The notes under the pieces are model-generated. The model made no database searches. It was not told where the DNA came from and saw only the letters and a list, made by a program, of their open reading frames with translations. This document shows, in pieces, positions 1-8,748 of a stretch of DNA of 14,171 bases. This DNA is from UBA1738 sp045658645 (GTDB lineage: Bacteria; Bacillota; Clostridia; UBA1381): NCBI GenBank assembly GCA_045658645.1, contig JAZOVJ010000067.1, positions 1 to 14,171 of the forward strand. The letters are read 5' to 3'. The translations under genes and the position numbers were made by a program. Positions within the stretch are counted from its first letter, which is position 1. The number at the start of each line of letters is the position of its first letter.

Positions 1-1000
1 ACTTAATTCCATCAGCACATACTGTTTCTGTGTTTTCTTCCAGTACTGCAAGAACACGGTCAAGGTCGCTTTCCTTAACTGTAAAGCTGATGTCCTTTTT
101 GCCGTTGTTTCCGATTGACTGAAGGATAATATCTACTCCGATATCTTCCTTTGAAATTAGTGAGAATACTGTGAATGCCTTACCAGGAACATCCTCAACA
201 CCACATAATGAAATTCTTGCGACGTCGTTATCTCTTGCAACGCCTCTTACCAACATTTTTTCCACTTTATTTACCCCCTTGACAAATGTTCCCTCATTTT
301 TATTAAGGCTTGATTTTACTGCCATATTTACGTTATATTTCTTTGCCATTTCAACTGAACGGTTGTGAAGAACGTTTGCACCAAGTGATGCAAGTTCAAG
401 CATTTCGTCATATGAAATATCGTCCAACTTCTTAGCATTTTTAACAAATCTTGGGTCTGCTGTATATACTCCGTCAACGTCTGTATAAATTTCGCAGATA
501 TCCGCATTCAAAGTTGCAGCCAGAGCCACTGCAGATGTGTCACTACCGCCACGTCCCAGCGTTGTTATGTCATCAAACTTATTAACGCCCTGAAATCCTG
601 CAACAATAATAATCTTTCTCTTGTCAAGCTCACTTCTTAATCTTTCTGTGTCAATTCTCTTGATTCTTGCATTTGCATAAGAAGAATCAGTTCTGAAGCC
701 TGCCTGCCAGCCTGTTAGTGAAATAACAGGTCTGCCTATTTTTTCAATAGCCATTGCAAGAAGTGAAATTGAAATCTGCTCACCTGTTGCCAAAAGCATA
801 TCCATTTCTCTTTTTGAAGCCTTTGGATTAATCTCCTGTGCTTTTTCAATCAAATCATCAGTTGTGTCGCCCTGTGCTGAAACTACAACAACAACGTCAT
901 TACCGGCATCATACGCCTCAACGATACGATTTGCTACGTTAAACACGTGCTCGGCATCCTTAACAGATGAACCGCCGTATTTCTGAACTATAAGTCCCAT
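1..1000 (-). CDS. lysC: Aspartokinase (aspartate kinase), 3' end cut by window edge
   Basis: Phosphorylates L-aspartate with ATP, the first step of the aspartate pathway to lysine, threonine and methionine; cytosolic. I translated this by hand from the ATG at 998-1000: 333 residues are in the window and the C-terminus lies beyond base 1. Visible motifs are the kinase start KYGGSS (residues 7-12), TGEQIS (72-77), GRGGSDTSA (149-157) and YTDVDGVYTADPR (172-184). An ACT regulatory domain starts near residue 261 with an intact D-V-P-G loop (270-273), the region where lysine or threonine normally binds. The second ACT domain of the usual ~400-residue enzyme would be off-window. A strong purine-rich ribosome site (GGAAAGGAAGGA) precedes the start. 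It is the third gene after hom and thrB, 53 bp behind thrB, so it probably serves the threonine branch. Which amino acid inhibits it cannot be read from the sequence. Confidence 0.96.
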   Translation of the reverse strand, partial: MGLIVQKYGGSSVKDAEHVFNVANRIVEAYDAGNDVVVVVSAQGDTTDDLIEKAQEINPKASKREMDMLLATGEQISISLLAMAIEKIGRPVISLTGWQAGFRTDSSYANARIKRIDTERLRSELDKRKIIIVAGFQGVNKFDDITTLGRGGSDTSAVALAATLNADICEIYTDVDGVYTADPRFVKNAKKLDDISYDEMLELASLGANVLHNRSVEMAKKYNVNMAVKSSLNKNEGTFVKGVNKVEKMLVRGVARDNDVARISLCGVEDVPGKAFTVFSLISKEDIGVDIILQSIGNNGKKDISFTVKESDLDRVLAVLEENTETVCADGIK

Positions 1001-1053
1001 AATATATGTCCTTCCTTTCCACGCCAAGGGGTTACCCCATAGCAATCTTTTAC

Positions 1054-1962
1054 TTACTTATTGGTATCGGCACATTCTTTTAATATTGCACCAACATTGT
1101 CTATTGAGCAAATTTTAATGCTGAATTTACTGTCTAAGGTTTTTAAAAAAACTGACATATTATTTTCAAAATCATCATAGTTTTCACTTATAAGTGAAAC
1201 TATTGTAGGTCCTGAACCGCTTAAGTATGTGGCTTTTGCTCCAAGCTCATAACTTTTTTCCATTATTTCATCAAAATGCGGTACATTTTCTTTTCTTATA
1301 TCCTGATGCAGTTTATCGCCTACCGCAGATTTTAAGTTATCATACTTTCCGGTTATCAAAGCGGATGTTAAAAGAGAAGCTCTTGATATATTATATGATG
1401 CATCCTTTAAAGGTACATCTAAAGGCAGTGCCCCTCGTGATGCCTTGGTTGATAAGAAAAAGTCAGGCACCATTATTGCAGCCTTAAGCTTCGGGTCCAG
1501 CTTATTTGAGGTATAGACTGTCTTTCCGCCTTCTATAGCCGCTACGCAAAACCCACCGAAAAGCGCCGGAGTTACGTTATCAGGATGCCCCTCAAACTCT
1601 GCCGCAAGATTTAATATCTCGCTATATGAAAGCTTTCTTCCCGAAAAAACATTGGCAGCCAGCATTCCGCCGATTATGCAGGCACTTGAACTCCCAAGCC
1701 CACGCGTCACCGGTATATCGCTGTTCTGGATTATTTTTATTCCTTTTTTTTCGTATCCAACCTCGTCAAACACACGGCAAATTGCCCTGTATACCAGATT
1801 TTTCTCGCCAATCGGGATATATTCTTTTGAGTTGTTATAAACCACAATACCGCTTTCAATTTCTGAAATCCTTAAGGTATTGTAAATTCCTAAAGCTATG
1901 CCGAGACTATCGAACCCCGAGCCCATATTAGCACTGGTCGCCGGCACTCTTACATATACCAT
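1054..1962 (-). CDS. thrB: Homoserine kinase
   Basis: Transfers phosphate from ATP to L-homoserine, giving O-phosphohomoserine for threonine synthase. The 302-residue length is normal for this GHMP-family kinase. All three family motifs are present: the N-terminal PATSANMGSGFDSLG (7-21), the glycine/serine ATP loop GLGSSSA (88-94) and the C-terminal SGSGPT loop (248-253). EGHPDN (124-129) and ASRGALP (174-180) are also typical. The ATG shares one base with the hom stop codon (TAATG junction) and has a GGAGG site inside the end of hom, so translation is probably coupled to hom. The GLGSSSA and substrate-site residues favour homoserine kinase over mevalonate-pathway GHMP kinases, and the position between hom and lysC settles it. 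Threonine synthase (thrC) is not seen in the window. Confidence 0.97.
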   Translation of the reverse strand: MVYVRVPATSANMGSGFDSLGIALGIYNTLRISEIESGIVVYNNSKEYIPIGEKNLVYRAICRVFDEVGYEKKGIKIIQNSDIPVTRGLGSSSACIIGGMLAANVFSGRKLSYSEILNLAAEFEGHPDNVTPALFGGFCVAAIEGGKTVYTSNKLDPKLKAAIMVPDFFLSTKASRGALPLDVPLKDASYNISRASLLTSALITGKYDNLKSAVGDKLHQDIRKENVPHFDEIMEKSYELGAKATYLSGSGPTIVSLISENYDDFENNMSVFLKTLDSKFSIKICSIDNVGAILKECADTNK

Positions 1963-3152
1963 TATGCCTCCAATACTCTTATGAAATGCTCATTCCCTAT
2001 TTTTGCAAGGAATTCACGTTCTGTCATTTTTTCTGTTATATAGGCAAGGTTCCCGTCTGTTGAGTCTTCACAGAACTCAACCTTACCGAACATAGCTGAA
2101 ACTTCAGCCATAGTTTTATTGCTCTTTACAAAATATTTAGACTCTGTATCCATAATGTCAAGCATATAGCCGTCCGGTGACGGTTTCCATTCAAGGTATG
2201 CCTTTTTGGCATTAATATGGCGAACAGATTCAATTACGTCCGCAACAACGGCTGACGCTGTCGGGAATTTTCCTGCGCCTCTTCCGTAGAACATAGATGT
2301 GCCAAGGTAATTTCCTTCAACAACAATTGCGTTAAATACATCGTTTACTCCTGCAAGCGGGAAATCTTTTGAAACAAGCATAGGCGAAACCCTTGCGAAC
2401 ATCTTTTCCTTTTTTTCGGCATATCCGATAAGCTTTATCACATATCCCATTTTTTCTGCAAAATGCACTTCGTCTAAAGTGATTTCAGTAATACCCTCGG
2501 TTACTATATCGTTATAGTCAACATAGTTTCCCCACGCAAGACTTGACAAAATCGCAATTTTACGGCAGGCATCATGTCCTTCAATGTCTGCTGCAGGGTT
2601 ACGTTCTGCATAGCCTTTAGCCTGTGCATCAGCTAAAGCGTCAGAAAAATCTTTATTCTTTGTTATCATTTCAGTAAGGATATAGTTGGTTGTACCATTT
2701 AATATACCCATAATTTTCTCTACCTTATTTGATTTAAGGCTTGAGCACATTGGTTTGATTATAGGAATTCCGCCGCCAACTGATGCTTCAAACAGGTAAT
2801 TTGCATTCTTTTCTCTGGCAATAGCTAACAGTTCAGGGCCGTGTGATGCAACAAGCTCCTTATTTGATGTTACAACATTGACTCCCTTTTCAAGAAGTGA
2901 CTTTGTGAACTCGTATGCAGGGTGAAGTCCTCCCATAGCCTCAACTACGCAGTAGATTTCGTCATCCTTTAAAATATCCTCAAAATCCTTTGTAAAAAGG
3001 TGTTTTTCAGGGTGGTCAGGAAAATCTCTTATGTCAAGAATATACTTAACCTCTACAGGAGACATTGCCTCCTCAATAAAGTTGTTTTCCTTAAATATAT
3101 CGTATACACCGCTACCAACGGTACCAAATCCTAAAATGGCTATTTTTACCAT
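1962..3152 (-). CDS. hom: Homoserine dehydrogenase
   Basis: Reduces aspartate semialdehyde to homoserine with NAD(P)H, the branch point towards threonine and methionine. The 396-residue protein starts with the Rossmann loop GFGTVGSG (8-15). SNKELVA (96-102), GTTNYI (153-158) and the active-site stretch NPAADIEGHDACRK (185-198) follow; D194 and K198 match the catalytic Asp/Lys region of the family. The last ~58 residues (339-396) look like a shortened ACT fold (strand-helix-strand-strand-helix-strand), but the D-x-P-G ligand loop seen in standard ACT domains is replaced by N-K-T-M. The protein is shorter than the ~430 residues of Bacillus-type Hom, and feedback by threonine may be weak or altered (inference). 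First gene of hom-thrB-lysC, with its own promoter and a GGAGGAAAG ribosome site 5 bp before the ATG. Confidence 0.97.
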   Translation of the reverse strand: MVKIAILGFGTVGSGVYDIFKENNFIEEAMSPVEVKYILDIRDFPDHPEKHLFTKDFEDILKDDEIYCVVEAMGGLHPAYEFTKSLLEKGVNVVTSNKELVASHGPELLAIAREKNANYLFEASVGGGIPIIKPMCSSLKSNKVEKIMGILNGTTNYILTEMITKNKDFSDALADAQAKGYAERNPAADIEGHDACRKIAILSSLAWGNYVDYNDIVTEGITEITLDEVHFAEKMGYVIKLIGYAEKKEKMFARVSPMLVSKDFPLAGVNDVFNAIVVEGNYLGTSMFYGRGAGKFPTASAVVADVIESVRHINAKKAYLEWKPSPDGYMLDIMDTESKYFVKSNKTMAEVSAMFGKVEFCEDSTDGNLAYITEKMTEREFLAKIGNEHFIRVLEA

Positions 3153-3182
3153 AATCTTTCCTCCAACAATAAATTGGCTATA

Positions 3183-3211
3183 ATTTTATCATATTTTGCC
3201 GTAAAAGTCAA
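3183..3211 (-). promoter_or_regulatory. Sigma-A promoter of hom-thrB-lysC
   Basis: On the minus strand TTGACT (3206-3211) and TAAAAT (3183-3188) are separated by exactly 17 bp. A TGA triplet directly before the -10 makes it an extended -10 promoter. Transcription should begin near 3176, giving a leader of only about two dozen bases before the hom ATG. That is too short for a T-box or lysine riboswitch. A small inverted repeat, GTCAA-ACA-TTGAC (3207-3219), covers the -35 box and could be an operator or a weak terminator remnant for ftsY. The promoter call rests on sequence match only. Confidence 0.8.
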
Positions 3212-3235
3212 TGTTTGACAAGTTCTTTTAGCAGA

Positions 3236-4147
3236 TTATTCTTCAAAAAGTGCTTTTGCAAAATCCTCGGCTGAAAATTCCTGTAAATCGTCAATTCCCT
3301 CGCCTACGCCCACAAACTTAACAGGTATCTTCTGTTCCTTTGCAATAGATACTACAATACCGCCCTTTGCCGTGCCGTCAAGTTTGGTCAGAATTATACC
3401 GGAAATCTCCGCTGCCTCACTGAAAAGCTTTGCCTGTGATACCGCATTCTGACCTGTTGATGCATCTAAAACTATCATAATTTCCTTGTCCGCATCCGGA
3501 AGCTCCCTTTCAATTACCCTGCTTATTTTGTTAAGTTCTGCCATAAGGTTTGCCTTGTTATGAAGTCTTCCCGCAGTGTCGCAAATCAGAATATCTGCAT
3601 CTCTTGCACCGGCTGCACGGCAAGCGTCAAACACAACTGCTGCTGGGTCGGAGTTTTCGCTGTGTTTTATAATATCACAACCGCTCCTTTTTGCCCACAC
3701 ATCAAGCTGGTCAATGGCTGCCGCACGAAAAGTGTCCGCTGCTGCCAAAATCACCTTTTTGCCCTGAGCCTTAAAGTGCATTGCAAGTTTTCCTATTGAT
3801 GTTGTTTTTCCGACACCGTTTACGCCGATTACCAAAAGCACTGACGGCTTTGTGTTAAGCTTCAGAGTGCCGTCTGTTTCCATAAGGATTGCACTTATAA
3901 TCCCACGAAGCTCTTCCTTTACGGCTTCAGGGTCTGTTATTCCTTTTTTCTTTACTGCGGTCTCAAGCTCACCTATTATATATGTTGCGGTCTCCGCTCC
4001 CATATCCGCCATAATAAGTGCTTCCTCAAGCTCTTCAAAAAATTCTTCGTCAATTTTTGTGAAGACGGAAAAAACGCTGTTTACCTTTTCGGATATAGAC
4101 TCTCTTGTTTTTCCAAGACCGCTTCTTAATTTTTCAAAAAAACCCAT
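3236..4147 (-). CDS. ftsY: Signal recognition particle receptor FtsY
   Basis: SRP-family GTPase that docks Ffh/4.5S RNA-ribosome complexes at the membrane, delivering nascent membrane proteins to SecYEG. The 303-residue protein has the NG core without the long acidic A domain of E. coli FtsY, as is usual in Firmicutes. The N-domain helical bundle spans about residues 1-95. The GTPase motifs are G1 GVNGVGKTT (108-116), DTFRAAAIDQL (138-148), G3 DTAGR (190-194), G4 TKLD (254-257) with GTAKGG, and the closing GVGEGIDDL (280-288). The first residues MGFFEKLRSGL form the amphipathic start expected for membrane contact. It follows smc by 22 bp with GGAAAGGAA as ribosome site, and is the last gene of the acpP-rnc-smc unit. 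No strong terminator follows, so readthrough into hom is possible. Confidence 0.98.
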   Translation of the reverse strand: MGFFEKLRSGLGKTRESISEKVNSVFSVFTKIDEEFFEELEEALIMADMGAETATYIIGELETAVKKKGITDPEAVKEELRGIISAILMETDGTLKLNTKPSVLLVIGVNGVGKTTSIGKLAMHFKAQGKKVILAAADTFRAAAIDQLDVWAKRSGCDIIKHSENSDPAAVVFDACRAAGARDADILICDTAGRLHNKANLMAELNKISRVIERELPDADKEIMIVLDASTGQNAVSQAKLFSEAAEISGIILTKLDGTAKGGIVVSIAKEQKIPVKFVGVGEGIDDLQEFSAEDFAKALFEE

Positions 4148-4169
4148 TTTTGTTCCTTTCCGGTTTATG

Positions 4170-7100
4170 CTATTTTATAAGTTCTTCGTCTACCTCATCA
4201 ATCGCAAGGGACAACATCTTGGTTACACCCTTTTCCTGCATGGTTACGCCGTATAAAACGTTTGCCGCTTCCATCGTACCACGTCTGTGGGTAATAACAA
4301 CGAACTGTGTATCATCTAAGTAGTTATTCAGGTATGTAGCAAATCTTGATACGTTAACATCATCAAGTGCCGCATCAATTTCGTCTAAAATACAGAACGG
4401 GGTCGGCTTGACCGCCAAAATTGCAAACAATAGTGCAATTGCTATAAATGACTTTTCACCACCTGAATACAGATTGATGTTCTGTAAGCTCTTACCCGGA
4501 AGCTGAACCTCGATTTCGATGCCGCTCTCAAGAACATTATCAGGCTCTGATAGGTATAGTCTTCCACGTCCGCCGCCAAACAGTTCACGGAACACATTTT
4601 CAAAGCTCTTATTGATTTCTGCAAACTGACGTTCAAAATGTTCTTCCATAAGCTCCTGCATTGAGCCGATAACCTTGGTTAAGTCATCCTTTGACTTGTC
4701 AAGGTCGGCTTTCTGGGTTGACAGGAATTCATAACGTTCTTTTACGTTCTTATATTCCTCAATAGAGTCAAGATTAATGCTTCCCAACGCCTTAATCTTA
4801 CCGCGAAGTTCTGTTGCTCTTTGAGTCGCCTCTTTTTCATTTTCAATCTCTTTTGCAGATTCCCTTGCAGTATCCGGAGTAAGCTCATAATCATCCCAAA
4901 GTCGTGACAGCATATTATCACGTTCCATTGTAAGCTTGGTTTCACGGTTTTCAACACGGGAAAGCTCCTGTTGAAGATTAATTAATCTGTCGGTTATTTC
5001 CTTATTGGAATTCTGCATTCCCTTAAGTTTTTCCATAACCTCGGCTTTTTCTTTATCGATTTCGCGGATACGTTCCTTTATCTTTTCAGAATTTTCACGA
5101 ATTGCGGTAATATCCGCTTTTTTAGCTTCAATAGAAGCCAAAAGTTCTGCATTCTGACCCTCTATTGTCTTTTTATCTTCAATCTTCTGTCCGATTGCTT
5201 CTTCATTTTCCAAAATCTGCTGTTTTGTATCAAGAATAAGCTGGCGGTTTGCTTCAATGTCCTTTTCTAAAGACTTAAGTCGAAGTGTTTCGTCCATAAG
5301 CTCCTGAGTTTTGTTTTCTTTCTTTTCTTCTAAAGCCTTGTACTCATCTTCCAGCTCACGTAATGTATTTAAAAGTGCGTTAACTTCGTTTTCGCCTGTT
5401 CTTACAGTGCTGATTAGCACAGCTATCTCGTCAGATGACTCCTTAAGCTGATTTTCGATTGACATAAGCTCGTCCAGAAGTGCCTTGTCTGCACTTCCGC
5501 CCGCTTCTGCAGATGCCGATAAGTGTTTTAGAGAGTTTTCAAGAACAAGAATATCATTTTCATATTCTCTTGCAAGCGGTGTGTATGTTGAAAGCTGCAT
5601 CTTTGCATTGTCAAGGTCTGATGCCTTTGCTTCTGCTTCTTTCTTAAGCTTTTCCAATGCAACAGAAAGTGATGAAATTTCTGTTCCAAGTGTCTTTATC
5701 TCACTTGCACGTGACAAAAATCCGCTGGTCTTATTAACGCTACCTCCGGACATTGAACCGCCTGCATTGAAGACTTCGCCTGATAATGTCACAGTCTTGA
5801 AGCGATAGCCGTACTTTCTTGAAAGTGCGATACCGTCATCAATAGTTTCAACAACAACCACTCTCGCCAACAGGTTATCTATTATACCTGTATACTTTTT
5901 ATCAAATCTTACAAGGTCACGGGCAATTCCCACAAAACCTTTTTCTTTCTTTATCTCATTTTCGTTGTCAAGACCTTTGCCTTTAACCGATGATACAGGC
6001 AGGAATGTTGCACGCCCCAATTTGTTTTCCTTAAGGAATGAAATAGCCGCCTTTGCGTCATCTTCGTCTTCTACAACAACGTTTTGAAGCGCACCGCCCA
6101 AAACAACCTCGATTGCAGTTACGTATTCCTTATCAAGAGTGATAAGACCTGAAAGTGTGCCGTAAATCGCACGCTTTTTAAGTTCAGGTGCAATAAGCAC
6201 CGCCTTTACGCTCTTTGCATATCCCTCATAGTCATTTTCCATAGCCTCAAGCATCTTCTTTTTAGAGGTTCTGGAATTAAGTTCGAGTTGTTTTTCTGAA
6301 ATTTCTGTATTTAACTCTGCAATTTCTTTTGAAATCGCATCGTATCTTTCCTGTTGTGTATCAATTCTTGCCTGCATTGAGGTGAGTTTTTCAGCAAGTG
6401 CCTTTATCTTTTCTTCGCTTTCTTTAATTTCACGCTTTGTGTCCTCTATTCCGCGAAGACTTGCATCCTTTTCCGATTCAACAGAGGCTTTTCTTTCCAA
6501 AAAGCTTGCACGAAGTGTTTCAAGACCGTCTACCTTCGCCTTATCCGATGCAACCTGATTGGTCTTTTCCTGAATCTTTTCCTTTATTTCGTCTATCTTC
6601 TTTTTGCACGCCAAAAGCTCGTCATAAAAAGACGAGTTATCGTTTTGTATATTTTCAAATGCCAGAAGAAGATTTGCAGTTTCCGCTTCCTGATTTTTTA
6701 TTTCTTCCTCAATATCAGAAATCTGCTTAACATAACCCTCGTTCTTCTTCTTAAGGGTTTCTATTTCTTTATCAAATCTCTCAAAAAGGGATTTGTTGTT
6801 TGCAATATTATTTTCCGCAAGAACAATCTCATTTTCCGCCTTGGAAATCCCTGATTCGCTCTCTAAAAGTGCGTTATTGGTTATTGACTGCTCTTCGTCC
6901 TTTTTCTCGTTTTCGGTGTATAGCTGTGCAATCTTAATTTCAAAGCCATCAGATTTTTCACGCACCTCTTCTATTTCGCCGTTAACAAGCTCAAGCTGTT
7001 TTCTCACCTCTGCAAGCTGAACCGAACCCGCCTCAATATTACGAAGCATAAGGCTTACGTCAAGACCTTTAAACTCCTCGTATAAAACAAGATATTCTCT

Positions 7101-7736
7101 TGCTTTTTTGGACTGGTTTTCAAGAGGCTTTAACTGTGACTCAAGCTCTAAAGTAATGTCATTTATACGGATAAGGTTCTCATTTACAGAATTAAGCTTA
7201 CGCTCTGCCTCGTCCTTTCTGTGCTTATATTTTGAAACGCCTGCGGCGCCTTCAAAGAATGCACGTCTGTCCTCTGCCTTTGTTGACAAAATCTGTGACA
7301 CATTTCCCTGACCAATCATTGAGTATCCGTCACGGCCAAGACCTGTATCCATAAACAGCTCCTGTATGTCACGAAGACGGCAATTTGCTTTGTTTATCTG
7401 GTAAACACTTTCTCCCGAACGGAAAACACGTCTGGTTACCATAACTTCATCAAATTCAATCGGGAAAATTCTTTCTGTATTGTCAAGAACAAGACTCACT
7501 TCTGCAAAGTTTAGGGGTTTTCTTGTCTGGGTGCCGTTAAAAATAACGTCCTGCATATTTGCACCACGAAGTGATTTTGCGCTCATTTCACCCATAACCC
7601 AACGAATAGCGTCAGAAATATTACTCTTTCCGCTACCATTAGGGCCTACTACGGCTGTAATTCCCTGTTCAAAATTCAGAACTGTTTTATCTGCAAAGGA
7701 CTTGAACCCCTGCATCTCAATTCTCTTTAAGTACAC
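4170..7736 (-). CDS. smc: Chromosome partition protein SMC (GTG start)
   Basis: ATPase of the bacterial condensin, which with ScpA and ScpB extrudes DNA loops and helps origins segregate. The 1188 residues match the family length. The N-terminal head carries Walker A GPNGSGKSN (31-39) and the Q-loop glutamine (143). A long charged coiled coil runs from about 170 to 500. The hinge spans about 505-665 and ends in GGSMSGGSV, and the returning coil runs to about 1010. The C-terminal head holds signature SGGEKS (1091-1096) and Walker B ILDEID (1116-1121). The start is GTG at 7734-7736: the family-conserved YLKRIEMQGFKSFA begins right there, and AAGGAA lies 10 bp upstream. Starting at the ATG of residue 8 would remove the first strand. 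It begins 7 bp after the radical SAM stop codon; scpA and scpB are not in the window. Confidence 0.98.
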   Translation of the reverse strand: MYLKRIEMQGFKSFADKTVLNFEQGITAVVGPNGSGKSNISDAIRWVMGEMSAKSLRGANMQDVIFNGTQTRKPLNFAEVSLVLDNTERIFPIEFDEVMVTRRVFRSGESVYQINKANCRLRDIQELFMDTGLGRDGYSMIGQGNVSQILSTKAEDRRAFFEGAAGVSKYKHRKDEAERKLNSVNENLIRINDITLELESQLKPLENQSKKAREYLVLYEEFKGLDVSLMLRNIEAGSVQLAEVRKQLELVNGEIEEVREKSDGFEIKIAQLYTENEKKDEEQSITNNALLESESGISKAENEIVLAENNIANNKSLFERFDKEIETLKKKNEGYVKQISDIEEEIKNQEAETANLLLAFENIQNDNSSFYDELLACKKKIDEIKEKIQEKTNQVASDKAKVDGLETLRASFLERKASVESEKDASLRGIEDTKREIKESEEKIKALAEKLTSMQARIDTQQERYDAISKEIAELNTEISEKQLELNSRTSKKKMLEAMENDYEGYAKSVKAVLIAPELKKRAIYGTLSGLITLDKEYVTAIEVVLGGALQNVVVEDEDDAKAAISFLKENKLGRATFLPVSSVKGKGLDNENEIKKEKGFVGIARDLVRFDKKYTGIIDNLLARVVVVETIDDGIALSRKYGYRFKTVTLSGEVFNAGGSMSGGSVNKTSGFLSRASEIKTLGTEISSLSVALEKLKKEAEAKASDLDNAKMQLSTYTPLAREYENDILVLENSLKHLSASAEAGGSADKALLDELMSIENQLKESSDEIAVLISTVRTGENEVNALLNTLRELEDEYKALEEKKENKTQELMDETLRLKSLEKDIEANRQLILDTKQQILENEEAIGQKIEDKKTIEGQNAELLASIEAKKADITAIRENSEKIKERIREIDKEKAEVMEKLKGMQNSNKEITDRLINLQQELSRVENRETKLTMERDNMLSRLWDDYELTPDTARESAKEIENEKEATQRATELRGKIKALGSINLDSIEEYKNVKERYEFLSTQKADLDKSKDDLTKVIGSMQELMEEHFERQFAEINKSFENVFRELFGGGRGRLYLSEPDNVLESGIEIEVQLPGKSLQNINLYSGGEKSFIAIALLFAILAVKPTPFCILDEIDAALDDVNVSRFATYLNNYLDDTQFVVITHRRGTMEAANVLYGVTMQEKGVTKMLSLAIDEVDEELIK

Positions 7737-7743
7737 TAAAATC

Positions 7744-8748
7744 TCATTCCTTCCAAACTTTTATCTTTCCCGCATCTATATCGGTATCAGGCTTTACCTT
7801 TACCCAAAAACCGTATTTTTCTTTAATTTTCAGAATATTTCGTCTTTTGTTTCCAACTGCTTTTGAAATTTCTTTCGGGTTAACCAAAAAAGTTCTTATA
7901 TTGTGGTCTTTTTTGATTAGCTCTTCCATTTCTTCAAAGTATATTTCACCCTCGGCAAGCTCACGGAACGCCGGATGATACGGGCCTGCAACCACTGCAC
8001 CGTCTTTTGAAATTTCCTCGGTTGTTACAAGACTTACACGGATAATCTCAATCTCTGCGCTCTTAAACATACGTATCAGGTCTTTACAAAGGCTTGCCGC
8101 TTCTTCAACCGTTTGCGGCAGATATTCACCGCTTTTAAAAAGTTCCTCAAGCTTTGTTTCCTTTAAAACCAGAGTTGGATAAATCCGCACAAAATCAGGC
8201 TTTTGCTCAATGATTTTTTTTGCGGTTTCAATGGATTTTTCCGGTGTGTCGCCCAAAAGTCCTGTCATCATCTGAAGTCCGAGACGGAAACCGTAAGCTT
8301 TGATAAGCTTTGACGCTTTTATAACGTCCTCTTTTGTATGACCTCGGTTTGACTGTTTTAAAACCTCATCGTCCATCGACTGAACACCAAGCTCGATTGT
8401 GGTTACGCCGTACTCCTTAAGCCTTTCCAAAATCTCCTCCGAGATATAGTCAGGTCTTGTGGAAAGGCGTATCCCTTGAATTTTTCCAAGGTTAATATAC
8501 TCCTTTGCCGCACCTAAGAGCTCACATTGTTTTGAGGCTGAAATACCCGTAAAGCTGCCTCCAAAGAAAGCAGCTTCAACGTATTTTTCGCCGTCAGGCA
8601 AAGTTTTCAAATGTTCTTCAATTATTTTAAATACTTCTTCCCTTGTGATTTTTGTATCACGTCCGGTTATCTTTCTCTGGTTGCAGAAAATGCAATCAAA
8701 CGGGCAACCCTCGTGAGGCACAAAAATGGGAATGTTATAGCATCTCAT
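7744..8748 (-). CDS. Radical SAM protein, Elp3-like without acetyltransferase domain
   Basis: A radical S-adenosylmethionine enzyme of the Elp3-related group (COG1243-like); reaction and substrate are unknown to me. The 334 residues start almost directly with the cluster motif CPFDCIFC (C15, C19, C22; CX3CX2C), which would hold a 4Fe-4S cluster. FFGGSFTGI (61-69) is the SAM-contacting GGE-like strand, then STRPDYI (96-102) and GVQSMDD (121-127). Residues from about 190 fit the Radical_SAM_C extension found in Elp3 and TIGR01212-type proteins. True Elp3 adds a C-terminal GNAT acetyltransferase of ~170 residues, which is absent here. The ATG overlaps the rnc stop (ATGA), so its translation is likely coupled to RNase III, and smc follows after 7 bp. 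Older annotations as a coproporphyrinogen oxidase or histone acetyltransferase would not be justified. An RNA-modifying role is only a guess from the context and the Elp3 relationship. Confidence 0.9.
   Translation of the reverse strand: MRCYNIPIFVPHEGCPFDCIFCNQRKITGRDTKITREEVFKIIEEHLKTLPDGEKYVEAAFFGGSFTGISASKQCELLGAAKEYINLGKIQGIRLSTRPDYISEEILERLKEYGVTTIELGVQSMDDEVLKQSNRGHTKEDVIKASKLIKAYGFRLGLQMMTGLLGDTPEKSIETAKKIIEQKPDFVRIYPTLVLKETKLEELFKSGEYLPQTVEEAASLCKDLIRMFKSAEIEIIRVSLVTTEEISKDGAVVAGPYHPAFRELAEGEIYFEEMEELIKKDHNIRTFLVNPKEISKAVGNKRRNILKIKEKYGFWVKVKPDTDIDAGKIKVWKE

Noticed and set aside
1028..1038. GGGG-TTA-CCCC inverted repeat between thrB and lysC, as a terminator or regulatory hairpin
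   Set aside because: Only four base pairs with a three-base loop, no T run after it on the minus strand, and a strong lysC ribosome site follows. Probably neutral or a minor RNA structure.
3153..3182. T-box or lysine riboswitch before hom
   Set aside because: The predicted leader is only about 24 bases, far too short, and no T-box sequence or long stem is present.
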